Of a stretch of DNA of 64,000 nucleotides, positions 17,106-24,147 are shown piece after piece; position 1 is the first letter of the stretch; every line of letters starts with the position of its first letter. Location of the stretch: contig OY843611.1 in NCBI GenBank assembly GCA_963692995.1, positions 3,224,001 to 3,288,000 of the forward strand, given 5' to 3'. Source of the stretch: Bin87 sp963692995 (GTDB lineage Bacteria; Chloroflexota; Dehalococcoidia; Lucifugimonadales; UBA3495). The notes under the pieces were generated by a model that searched no databases, had not been told where the DNA came from, and worked only from the letters and a program-made list of their open reading frames with translations. Both the position numbers and the translations under genes were made by a program.

Positions 17106-18056
17106 ATGCCCGCCTTGCTTGACGAACTGAAAGTATTTTCCGGCAACGCCCACCCCCGACTGGCCCAGGACGTGTGCAACTACCTGGGCATTGCGATGGG
17201 CAAGAGCGAGGCGTTCAAGTTCGCCAACGACAACACCTTCGTCCGCATCCACGAAAACATCCGCGAGCGCGACGTTTTCATCGTTCAGCCCACGGTTGCG
17301 CCCACCAACGACAACCTGATGGAACTGCTGATCATGATCGACGCCTGCAAGCGGGCCTCGGCCGGCCGGATCACCGCCGTGGTCTCCTACTACGGATACG
17401 GGCGAACCGACAAGAAGGACCAGCCCCGGGTTCCCATCACCGCCCGGTTGGTCGCCGATCTGCTCACCACTGCCGGGGCGGAACGGCTGCTGACCCTTGA
17501 CCTCCACGCCGGACAGATCCAGGGCTTCTTCAACATTCCGGTGGACGAGCTCACCGCCGAGCCCATTCTCTCCAACTACTTCGCCGAGAAGGGCCTGGAG
17601 GACCTGGTGCTGGTAGCCGTTGACTTCGGCATCAGCAAGCGGGCCCGGGACATGGCGGAGCGCCTGGGCGTCCCGGTGGCCGTCATCGAAAAGCGACGGA
17701 CCGCCAATGACGACCGCTCCGAGACCCTCAACGTCATCGGCGACGTCCGCGGCAAGCGCGCCCTCACTTTCGACGATGAGATTCTCACCGGAGGCACCAT
17801 CGTCAACGCCGCCAAGGCCCTGCTCGACGCCGGCGTAACCGAGGTATTCTGCTGCGCCACCCACCCGGTGTTCGCTCCCGCCGCGCCCCGGCTGCTCGAG
17901 GAAAGCCCCTTCAAGGAGGTGGTGGTAACCGACTCGGTGCCCCTCACGTCCGGTCAGCGCGCCGGCAACCTCACCGTCCTGTCCGTCGCCCCCCTCCTGG
18001 GCGAGGCCATCAAGCGCATCCATGAGGGCCGCTCCGTGGGCGAGATGTTCCAGTAA
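17106..18056 (+). CDS. prs: Ribose-phosphate pyrophosphokinase
   Basis: 316 aa, normal length. Makes PRPP from ribose-5-phosphate and ATP for purine, pyrimidine, His and Trp synthesis. ATP-binding flexible loop YYGYGRTDKKDQPR, catalytic DLHAGQIQGFFNIPVD, and PRPP loop FDDEILTGGTIVNAA (about residues 222-236). Two positions differ from the commonest bacterial forms: DFGISKRARDMAERL instead of DVGG-type, and DDEILTGGT instead of DDMIDTAGT. The ATG at 17106 has GAAGGTG upstream; the long open frame before it is not conserved protein. Followed by short tandem repeats and relA/spoT. Confidence 0.93.
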   Translation: MPALLDELKVFSGNAHPRLAQDVCNYLGIAMGKSEAFKFANDNTFVRIHENIRERDVFIVQPTVAPTNDNLMELLIMIDACKRASAGRITAVVSYYGYGRTDKKDQPRVPITARLVADLLTTAGAERLLTLDLHAGQIQGFFNIPVDELTAEPILSNYFAEKGLEDLVLVAVDFGISKRARDMAERLGVPVAVIEKRRTANDDRSETLNVIGDVRGKRALTFDDEILTGGTIVNAAKALLDAGVTEVFCCATHPVFAPAAPRLLEESPFKEVVVTDSVPLTSGQRAGNLTVLSVAPLLGEAIKRIHEGRSVGEMFQ

Positions 18057-18059
18057 GCC

Positions 18060-18110
18060 GATACCCCGGATACCGCCGATACCCCGGATACCGCCGATAC
18101 TCCGGATAAA
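18060..18110. repeat. 18-bp tandem repeat after prs
   Basis: ataccccggataccgccg is repeated nearly 2.5 times just after the prs stop. No gene is visible in 18057-18236. Confidence 0.8.
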
Positions 18111-18236
18111 CCGGCCCCCGGGCAAACCGGCCGCGCATCGCCCGTCATCCCTCTGGACATGCCAGACGGGGGTGGGTATCATTTCCCGGCCGGCTGTAGC
18201 GTAGCGCCGCCCTGGAGTGCGGGGTTGTCGCGCCTG

Positions 18237-18321
18237 CATCTCGTCAGATCCCGCATCTCGTCAAATCCCGCATTTTGTCAGATCCGGCATTTTGTCAGAT
18301 CCGGCATTTTGTCAGATCAGG
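18237..18321 (+). repeat. Five 17-bp tandem repeats abutting the relA/spoT ribosome site
   Basis: Five consecutive 17-mers: two of type catctcgtcagatcccg and three of type cattttgtcagatccgg. The last unit ends in cagg and supplies the first bases of the AGGAGG site of the gene starting at 18331. Confidence 0.92.
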
Positions 18322-18330
18322 AGGGCGCCT

Positions 18331-20553
18331 ATGGTCGCGGTTGCCAGCCAGTCCACCGATCTCATCGCTCGCGTGTCCCAATACGTGGACGACGCGGCCC
18401 AGCTTGACCGCATCAGTTCCGCTTATGATTTTGCGGAACGGTGCCACGACGGGCAGACGCGCCTCTCCGGCGACCCCTACATCGTGCATCCCCTGGCCGC
18501 CGCAACCATCCTGGCCGACCTGTATCTCGACCCGGACACGATAATCGCCGCACTCCTCCACGACGTGATTGAGGACTGCGGCGTTGTCATGGCGGACTTG
18601 GAGGGAAGATTCGGCAAGGACGTGGCCCGGCTGGTGGACGGTGTTACCAAGCTTACCCGTGTCGATTACCGGCCCCCGGATTCCGAAGTCAAGGGCGGCG
18701 CGCCCCTGGAAAACCTTTACGCCGAAAGCCTGCGCAAGATGCTGGTCGCCATGGCCGAGGACATCCGGGTGGTGCTCATCAAGCTGGCCGACCGTCTCCA
18801 CAATATGCGTACCCTGGATCCGTTGCCGCAACACAAGCGCCAGCGCATCGCCCAGGAAACCCTGGATGTGTACTCCCCGCTGGCCCACCGCCTGGGCATT
18901 TGGGAACTGAAATGGCAGCTGGACGACCTGGCCTTCCGCCACCTCAACGAGGCCAAGTACCGGGAAATCTCCCGTATGCTGGCCGCCCGCCGCTCCCAGC
19001 GCGAAGCCTACGTGGCCGAGGTCGCGGAGAGCCTGCGGCGCGAGTTGGCTGAGAACGGCCTGCGCGCCGACGTGAGCGGGCGACCCAAGAGCATTTACTC
19101 CATTCACCGCAAGACGGATAAATATGCCGCCGAGGGCAAGGAACTCAGCGATATCTATGACCTGTATGCGCTCCGGGTCATCGTTGACCAGATCGCCGAC
19201 TGCTACACCGCTCTGGGCGTCGCTCATCAGCTTTGGAGCCCGATGTCCGGTCAGTTCGACGACTACATCGCCACGCCCAAGCAGAACATGTACCAGGCCC
19301 TGCACACCACCGTGCTGTGCGATGGCGGTCATCCCCTGGAAGTGCAGATCAAGACCCATGATATGCACCAGGTTGCCGAGTACGGCGTAGCCGCCCACTG
19401 GCGCTACAAGGAGCGCGCCGGGTCCAACGGCAGCGACGCCAGCTTCGAGCAACGCATGACGGGCCTGCGGCGACTGCTGGAACTGCAACGGGAAACCCCG
19501 GATACTAACGAGTTCCTGGACCGGGTGCGGGAAGACCTCTTCCACGACCAGGTTTTTGTCTATACTCCCAAGGGCGACATTGTGGAGCTGGCCGCCGGGT
19601 CCACGCCCATCGACTTCGCCTATAAGATCCACACCGACCTGGGCCACCGCATTTCCGGCGCCAAGGTGAACGGGCGGCTGGTGTCGCTGGACACGCCCCT
19701 GGAGAACGGCGATACCGTGGAAATCGTCGCCGGCAAGACCGGCCGGGGGCCGTCCCCCGACTGGCTCAACCCGGCGCGGGGCTACGTCGCCACCAACAGC
19801 GCGCGCCAGAAGATCCGCTCCTGGTTCAACCGCCAGGCCCGCAGCGCCAACATCGCCCGGGGCCGCGACCTGATGCGCCGCGAAATGCACCGCATGGGCG
19901 TCAAGATGTCAGATCGGGAGGTGCTGGAAGCCTGCCGATACGACGCCATGGCAGACCTCCTCGTCGCCATTGGTTCCGGCGAGTTGAGCGACGCGGCGCT
20001 GGGCGCCCGGCTGATTCAGCATCGCCGGGAGGATGATGAAGCGGAGTGGATGCCCAAGCTCAAGGGCAACCTGCCCTTGTCCAGCCCGTCGTCAGGCATT
20101 TCCGTTCTGGGCGTGGGCGATTTGCTCACCAGCATCGCCCGGTGCTGCAACCCGATTCAGGGCGACCCCATCATCGGCTTCGTCACCCGCTCCCGGGGCG
20201 TCAGCGTCCACAAAGTCGGCTGCATCAACGTGCTGAACGAAGACGAAAAGGAACGCCTGGTGCCGGTGTCCTGGGGGCAGAAGCGGGAGTTGTATCCGGT
20301 GCGCGTTCGCATCGAAGCCATGGACCGGGTGGGCCTGCTGCGCGACGTGAGCACCAGGGTATCGGACGACAAGATCAATATCGCCTGGCTGGTGACGCGA
20401 GAGAACAATGACGCCACGGTGAGTATGGAACTCACCATCCATGTGAATGACCTGGAAGAGCTGAACCGGGTGTTCTCGCGCCTCGAGGGGATCCGCGGCG
20501 TCACCTCCGTCAACCGGGTTACCAGCAGCCCGCTGCGCCAAACTGAACGGTAG
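18331..20553 (+). CDS. Bifunctional (p)ppGpp synthetase/hydrolase, RelA/SpoT family
   Basis: 740 aa. Controls the stringent response. HD hydrolase domain about residues 30-190 with HPLAAATILADLYLD and ALLHDVIED, so hydrolase residues are present. Synthetase domain about 240-355 with GRPKSIYSIHRKT, DIYDLYALRVIVD and YIATPKQNMYQALHTTV. TGS domain about 405-468 (VYTPKGDIVELAAGSTPIDF) and ACT domain from about 655 (VRIEAMDRVGLLRDVSTRVS). The ATG at 18331 has AGGAGG 7 nt upstream; the in-frame ATG at 18217 would only translate the 17-bp repeats. The repeat array next to the ribosome site could tune expression. Confidence 0.94.
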   Translation: MVAVASQSTDLIARVSQYVDDAAQLDRISSAYDFAERCHDGQTRLSGDPYIVHPLAAATILADLYLDPDTIIAALLHDVIEDCGVVMADLEGRFGKDVARLVDGVTKLTRVDYRPPDSEVKGGAPLENLYAESLRKMLVAMAEDIRVVLIKLADRLHNMRTLDPLPQHKRQRIAQETLDVYSPLAHRLGIWELKWQLDDLAFRHLNEAKYREISRMLAARRSQREAYVAEVAESLRRELAENGLRADVSGRPKSIYSIHRKTDKYAAEGKELSDIYDLYALRVIVDQIADCYTALGVAHQLWSPMSGQFDDYIATPKQNMYQALHTTVLCDGGHPLEVQIKTHDMHQVAEYGVAAHWRYKERAGSNGSDASFEQRMTGLRRLLELQRETPDTNEFLDRVREDLFHDQVFVYTPKGDIVELAAGSTPIDFAYKIHTDLGHRISGAKVNGRLVSLDTPLENGDTVEIVAGKTGRGPSPDWLNPARGYVATNSARQKIRSWFNRQARSANIARGRDLMRREMHRMGVKMSDREVLEACRYDAMADLLVAIGSGELSDAALGARLIQHRREDDEAEWMPKLKGNLPLSSPSSGISVLGVGDLLTSIARCCNPIQGDPIIGFVTRSRGVSVHKVGCINVLNEDEKERLVPVSWGQKRELYPVRVRIEAMDRVGLLRDVSTRVSDDKINIAWLVTRENNDATVSMELTIHVNDLEELNRVFSRLEGIRGVTSVNRVTSSPLRQTER

Positions 20554-20643
20554 GGCGCGTTAGGATAGTCCGTCATTAGCGTTTCCGTCGCCACGACCGT
20601 CAAGCTCCTGGCGTCCGGCGCGCTGTTTCTGGGCATCCTGCTG

Positions 20644-21963
20644 ATGCCCACGCCCGAGGGGTTGACCGAGACGGGGCAGCGGGCCCTGGCGGTCATGGTA
20701 TTTGCGGTGGCGTTGTGGGCAACCGAGGTTATCCCCGTTGCGGTGGCCGGCGTCAGCGGCGTGGCGCTGCTGGCGCTGGTGGGAGCCGTGCCGGATGCCG
20801 GCGCGGCGATTTACGGATTCTCCCAGCCCGTCGCCTATTTCCTCATCGGCATTCTGACGCTAGGGCTGGCGGTGCACCGCTCCGGGCTGGCCGAGCGTCT
20901 GGCCTCCTTGCTGATGCGCGGGGCGGGCGGCCGCCCCCGCCTGCTCTACGTCCAGATGCTGTTTTCCTTTGCTGCCCTCACCTTCGCCCTGCCCTCGGCC
21001 AGCACACGGGGCGCGATAATGGTCCACGTGTACGAGCAGGTGCTCACCCAGTGGAACATACCCCAGGGGCATCCGTTCTACAAGGCAACCATGATGGCCA
21101 TGGGCAGCCTCAACCGCCTCGGTTCCACCGCGCTGCTGGCCGGCGGCATAACTCCGGTGGTGGCCTCGGGTCTGCTGGGAGATTTTTCGTGGGGCCGGTG
21201 GTTCGTGCTGATGAGCGTTCCATTTTACGCCAACCTGGTCGTCGGCGGCATCGCCCTGTTCCTGTTCTACCGAGCCGGTTTCCGCATCAAAGACGTCGGC
21301 GCAGCCCCCATAGCTCTGGAGCGCATGAGCGCTGTGGAGTGGCGCGCCGCCGCCATCGTGATGCTGACCGCCCTGCTGTGGTTCACCGACTTCGCTCACG
21401 GGCTGCATCCGGCGGTGCCGGCGCTGATCGCAATGTGCCTGATCCTGTTGCCCCGGGTAGGCGTACTGACGTGGCGAGATTTTGAGCGCGACCTGGGCTG
21501 GTCCAACTTCTTCGTCATCGCCACGTCGCTGTCCTTGTCCCATGCCATCGTCACCACTGGGGCGGCGGAGTGGTTCTCGGAAACGCTGGTAGGCGGGGTA
21601 TCCGGGTTCGCCGCATCGCCGCTGCTGACGCTGCTGGCCCTGTGCGTCTGCTTCGCCGCGCTGCGGATGCTGCTGCCCAACATCGCCGGCTATCTGGCTC
21701 TGGTGATACCGGTCACCATGGCCGCCGCCGAGTCATTGGGCCTGGACCCGCTGGTCTGCGGCATGGCCGCCGTGGTAGTGGGTGATTCGGCGGTCTATTA
21801 CGGCGCGGGCGGAACCTCGGCGGTGTTCGTGTACCAACGGGCCAACATCGGCAACCCGGAGATCTTCCGCTTCGGCATCACCATGACGGTACTGGTCATC
21901 GCCGTGCTGTTGCTGGCGATCATCCCCTATTGGGGATTGATCGGCCACCCGCTGGTTCCGTAA
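20644..21963 (+). CDS. SLC13/DASS family anion permease
   Basis: 439 aa from the first ATG. Divalent anion:sodium symporter-like membrane protein with about 11-12 helices. Typical features are WATEVIPVAVAGVSGVALLA, SQPVAYFLIGILTLGLAVHR, ASTRGAIMVHV and the C-terminal LLPNIAGYLALVIPVTMAAA. The conserved first helix appears to start upstream of this ATG: the open frame back to the stop at 20566 reads TTVKLLASGALFLGILLMPT. The true start may therefore be a rare codon such as ATT at 20575. It may carry sulfate, carboxylates or other anions. Follows relA/spoT by 90 bp. Confidence 0.87.
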   Translation: MPTPEGLTETGQRALAVMVFAVALWATEVIPVAVAGVSGVALLALVGAVPDAGAAIYGFSQPVAYFLIGILTLGLAVHRSGLAERLASLLMRGAGGRPRLLYVQMLFSFAALTFALPSASTRGAIMVHVYEQVLTQWNIPQGHPFYKATMMAMGSLNRLGSTALLAGGITPVVASGLLGDFSWGRWFVLMSVPFYANLVVGGIALFLFYRAGFRIKDVGAAPIALERMSAVEWRAAAIVMLTALLWFTDFAHGLHPAVPALIAMCLILLPRVGVLTWRDFERDLGWSNFFVIATSLSLSHAIVTTGAAEWFSETLVGGVSGFAASPLLTLLALCVCFAALRMLLPNIAGYLALVIPVTMAAAESLGLDPLVCGMAAVVVGDSAVYYGAGGTSAVFVYQRANIGNPEIFRFGITMTVLVIAVLLLAIIPYWGLIGHPLVP

Positions 21964-21990
21964 AGGCTGCTGGCATTTCGAGAATTGCAC

Positions 21991-22090
21991 CGTCGTTCCG
22001 GCGCAAGCAGGAACCCAGGAAAAGTCTCGGCGACCGGAACGTTGGCCGGACTTTGCGCCCGCTGGATTCCCGCTTTCGCGGGAATGACGG
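21991..22090. repeat. Interspersed 100-bp element (copy C1) in a triplicated block
   Basis: Begins cgtcgttccggcgcaagcag and ends gctttcgcgggaatgacgg. It is the reverse orientation of the elements at 9437 and 34346. First of three tandem units with periods 159 and 159 bp that fill most of 21975-22433; no gene is visible there. Confidence 0.85.
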
Positions 22091-22149
22091 CGGGTGGACG
22101 GGGGAATGACGGCGGGTGGACGCGGGGAATGGCGGTTCGAGGATTACAC

Positions 22150-22249
22150 CGTCGTTCCGGCGCAAGCAGGAACCCAGGAAAAGTCTCGGCGACCGGAACG
22201 TTGGCCGGACTTTGCACCCGCTGGATTCCCGCTTTCGCGGGAATGACGT
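22150..22249. repeat. Interspersed 100-bp element (copy C2)
   Basis: Second unit of the triplicated block, nearly identical to C1 including the core with gtctcggcgaccggaacg. Confidence 0.85.
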
Positions 22250-22308
22250 TAGGTGGACGGGGGAATGACGGCGGGTGGACGCGGGGAATGGCGGTTCGAG
22301 AATTGCAC

Positions 22309-22408
22309 CGTCGTTCCGGCGCAAGCAGGAACCCAGGAAAAGTCCCGGCGACCGAAACGTTGGCCGGACTTTGCGCCCGCTGGATTCCCGCTTTCGCGGG
22401 AATGACGT
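22309..22408. repeat. Interspersed 100-bp element (copy C3)
   Basis: Third unit of the block. Small changes (gtcccggcgaccgaaacg in the core) show it is not a perfect copy. Confidence 0.85.
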
Positions 22409-22459
22409 TAGTGGAGCGCGGGAATGACGGCATTCCTCACGATGCCCGGCCTCCGGTGG

Positions 22460-23032
22460 TCACCACGGCAGCGCGTCCATCAGGAGCAACCACGCCACCA
22501 GGATGGTCAGCGCGATTGTGGCGGCGCTCCAGGCCGAAATCCGCCGCACCCGCCGCATCTGCCGGCGCCGCTGCCTCCGGCGGCGCATCTCCGCGCGGTA
22601 GTCCCAGGGACGCTGGGAGCGCTGGCCGTTTCTCCATACGCCCCGCCGCCGCGTTTTGGCCTCGGCCTCCGCTTCCGGAAACCCCAGCTCCCGGCCGCCG
22701 TAGCGGCGATACCACCAGGCCATGCCGCAGCGCACCATCGCCACGTTGACGCACTCCCGGCGCCTGGCGCCGGGATATACCAGTCCCACGGTGCGGCCAT
22801 AGCGGTCCTTGGCGACCTCCTGGAGCCGCAGGCCGCTCCCGCGCACCAGCGATGTCAACTGCTCCCGCGCCTCCGGGCCGAAGGGCTGCGCCAGTTCCGG
22901 CGCGTCGATACCGTACAACCGCACCTGGAAGGGCTTCCGCAGGAAGCTGAACAGCCCGGCGTATTTGACTTCCAGCGAATCGCCGTCGATCACCCGCCGT
23001 ATCTTCACCCGACGGGATTGTCGAGAGGCCAT
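22460..23032 (-). CDS. Thermonuclease-like (SNase) protein with C-terminal membrane anchor
   Basis: 190 aa from the ATG at 23032. Staphylococcal-nuclease fold with VIDGDSLEV (catalytic/Ca-binding Asp18), VRLYGIDAPE (Arg38 and Glu46) and KDRYGRTVG (Arg80), so the catalytic residues are all present. A very basic linker (RAEMRRRRQRRRQMRRVRR) precedes a C-terminal hydrophobic helix SAATIALTILVAWLLLMDAL, suggesting a membrane-tethered nuclease. The upstream open frame to 23209 overlaps the rhodanese and is rejected. It starts 47 bp after the stop of the selenocysteine-read rhodanese, so both may share a transcript. Confidence 0.83.
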   Translation of the reverse strand: MASRQSRRVKIRRVIDGDSLEVKYAGLFSFLRKPFQVRLYGIDAPELAQPFGPEAREQLTSLVRGSGLRLQEVAKDRYGRTVGLVYPGARRRECVNVAMVRCGMAWWYRRYGGRELGFPEAEAEAKTRRRGVWRNGQRSQRPWDYRAEMRRRRQRRRQMRRVRRISAWSAATIALTILVAWLLLMDALPW

Positions 23033-23079
23033 GGTTGCCAAAGCCTGAAGGGGAGGGCAATAATGATTCGCCCCGGCCG

Positions 23080-23967
23080 TTACACCGTCAACGGCGTATC
23101 GTCCCGGTTGGCCCACTCTCCCATGGAGGCGTCGTAGTTCTTGGCGTTCTCGAAACCGACGAGGCGGAGTACCAAGTTTCCGTGCGCCGCACGGATGCCG
23201 GCCTGTCAATAGGAATAGGCGGTCTTATCCGGCGTGATGCCGCGCTCGGTTAGGATGCGCCGGATTTCGGTCGCGGGCTTGAACTCGTGGGTATTGCGGT
23301 CCATCAGGTGGAACCATTCCAGGTGCGCCGCGCCGGGAATGTGTCCTGCCCGCTTGTTGGTATAGTTCGCGGCGGTGCCGTCCCATTCCGCATCGCTACG
23401 CACGTCCCACACCACCACATTATCCCCGATCCGGCCCTCTAATGAGCAGGCTTCCTTCAGCTCGTCGCCGGTGGCGATGAAGGACTCGTCGGCCTGGGGA
23501 GTGAAAGTAACCGCCCCCGGCGCCTTGGGCCGGCCGAAGTCGATGGGCTGGCCGGCGTTGACCCAGGCCCGCCATCCGCCGTTGAGCACCATGACGTTGC
23601 CGTGGCCGTAGTAGTTGAACACCCACCAGATCCGCGCGGCGGTGAGGCTCTGGGCGTGGTCGTAGGCGACCACGGTGGTAGCGTCGCCAATGCCCAGCCC
23701 TTCGGCCATGGCCTTGAACTGCTCCGGCGTCATGACATGCTGCCCGCGAGCCCCGGCGCCGAGGGCGGTGTCCGGGTCTTTGGCCCAGTTGTCGGCAACG
23801 TGGGCCGCGCCGGGAATATGTCCCCGCTGCCAGGCGTCGGCGGTGTTGGCGCAGTCCAGCACGACCACGTTGGGGTCGTCCAGATGCGCGGCCACCCACG
23901 CCGGGTCAGTCAGATATTCCGGATGCGCGTAGTCGTTATGAGCGTCGTCGTTGGCGAAAGTGGTCAT
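23080..23967 (-). CDS. Thiosulfate/3-mercaptopyruvate sulfurtransferase (rhodanese), candidate selenoprotein with in-frame UGA at the active site
   Basis: 295 aa if the TGA at 23208-23206 is read as selenocysteine (residue 254); 253 aa if it is a stop. Two rhodanese domains. The N-terminal one has Asp in place of Cys (VVAYDHAQS), as usual for an inactive domain. In the C-terminal domain TAYSY is followed by TGA and then QAGIRAAHGNLVLRLVGFEN and YDASMGEWANRDDTPLTV, stop at 23082-23080. The TGA sits exactly where CxAGxRAA has its catalytic Cys. A 6-bp GC hairpin with a GGC loop follows 11 nt later. GGAG lies 7 nt before the ATG at 23967. The alternative is a nonsense mutation. Confidence 0.8.
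23180..23194 (-). promoter_or_regulatory. Candidate bacterial SECIS hairpin
   Basis: In the minus-strand mRNA, CCGUGC-GGC-GCACGG forms a perfect 6-bp stem, extendable by a U-A pair, with apical loop GGC. The loop starts 18 nt after the UGA at 23208-23206. This fits the usual bacterial SECIS model: a stem-loop inside the frame, UGA-to-loop spacing of roughly 16-37 nt, and G among the first loop bases. Confidence 0.7.
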
Positions 23968-24147
23968 GGAAAACTCCAGCAGATAGCGAGTTGGCCGAAT
24001 TGCGAGTTGGCCGAATTGTAGGTTGCCCCGCCGCCATGGGTCAACGACCCTTGATTAACGACCCTTTGCTCCCCGGCTCTCCCATTCGATCATTGTAACG
24101 AAGCTGGCCGGAAACTGGTAAAGTGAAATAGTCCGTCCCGAACCGCC

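Noticed and set aside
18237..18321. Short tandem repeats as a CRISPR array
   Set aside because: The 17-bp units are contiguous with no spacers, and no cas gene is present in the window.
18217..18330. An N-terminal extension of RelA/SpoT from the ATG at 18217
   Set aside because: It would translate the 17-bp repeat array; the ATG at 18331 has a consensus ribosome site and fits the family's N-terminus.
21927..22433. Open frames rich in SFPRKRESR-like sequence
   Set aside because: These are translations of the palindromic interspersed repeats, not proteins.
23206..23208. Simple nonsense mutation in the rhodanese gene
   Set aside because: Not excluded, but ranked below selenocysteine because the stop is TGA at the exact catalytic codon, the downstream frame is intact and a SECIS-like hairpin follows.
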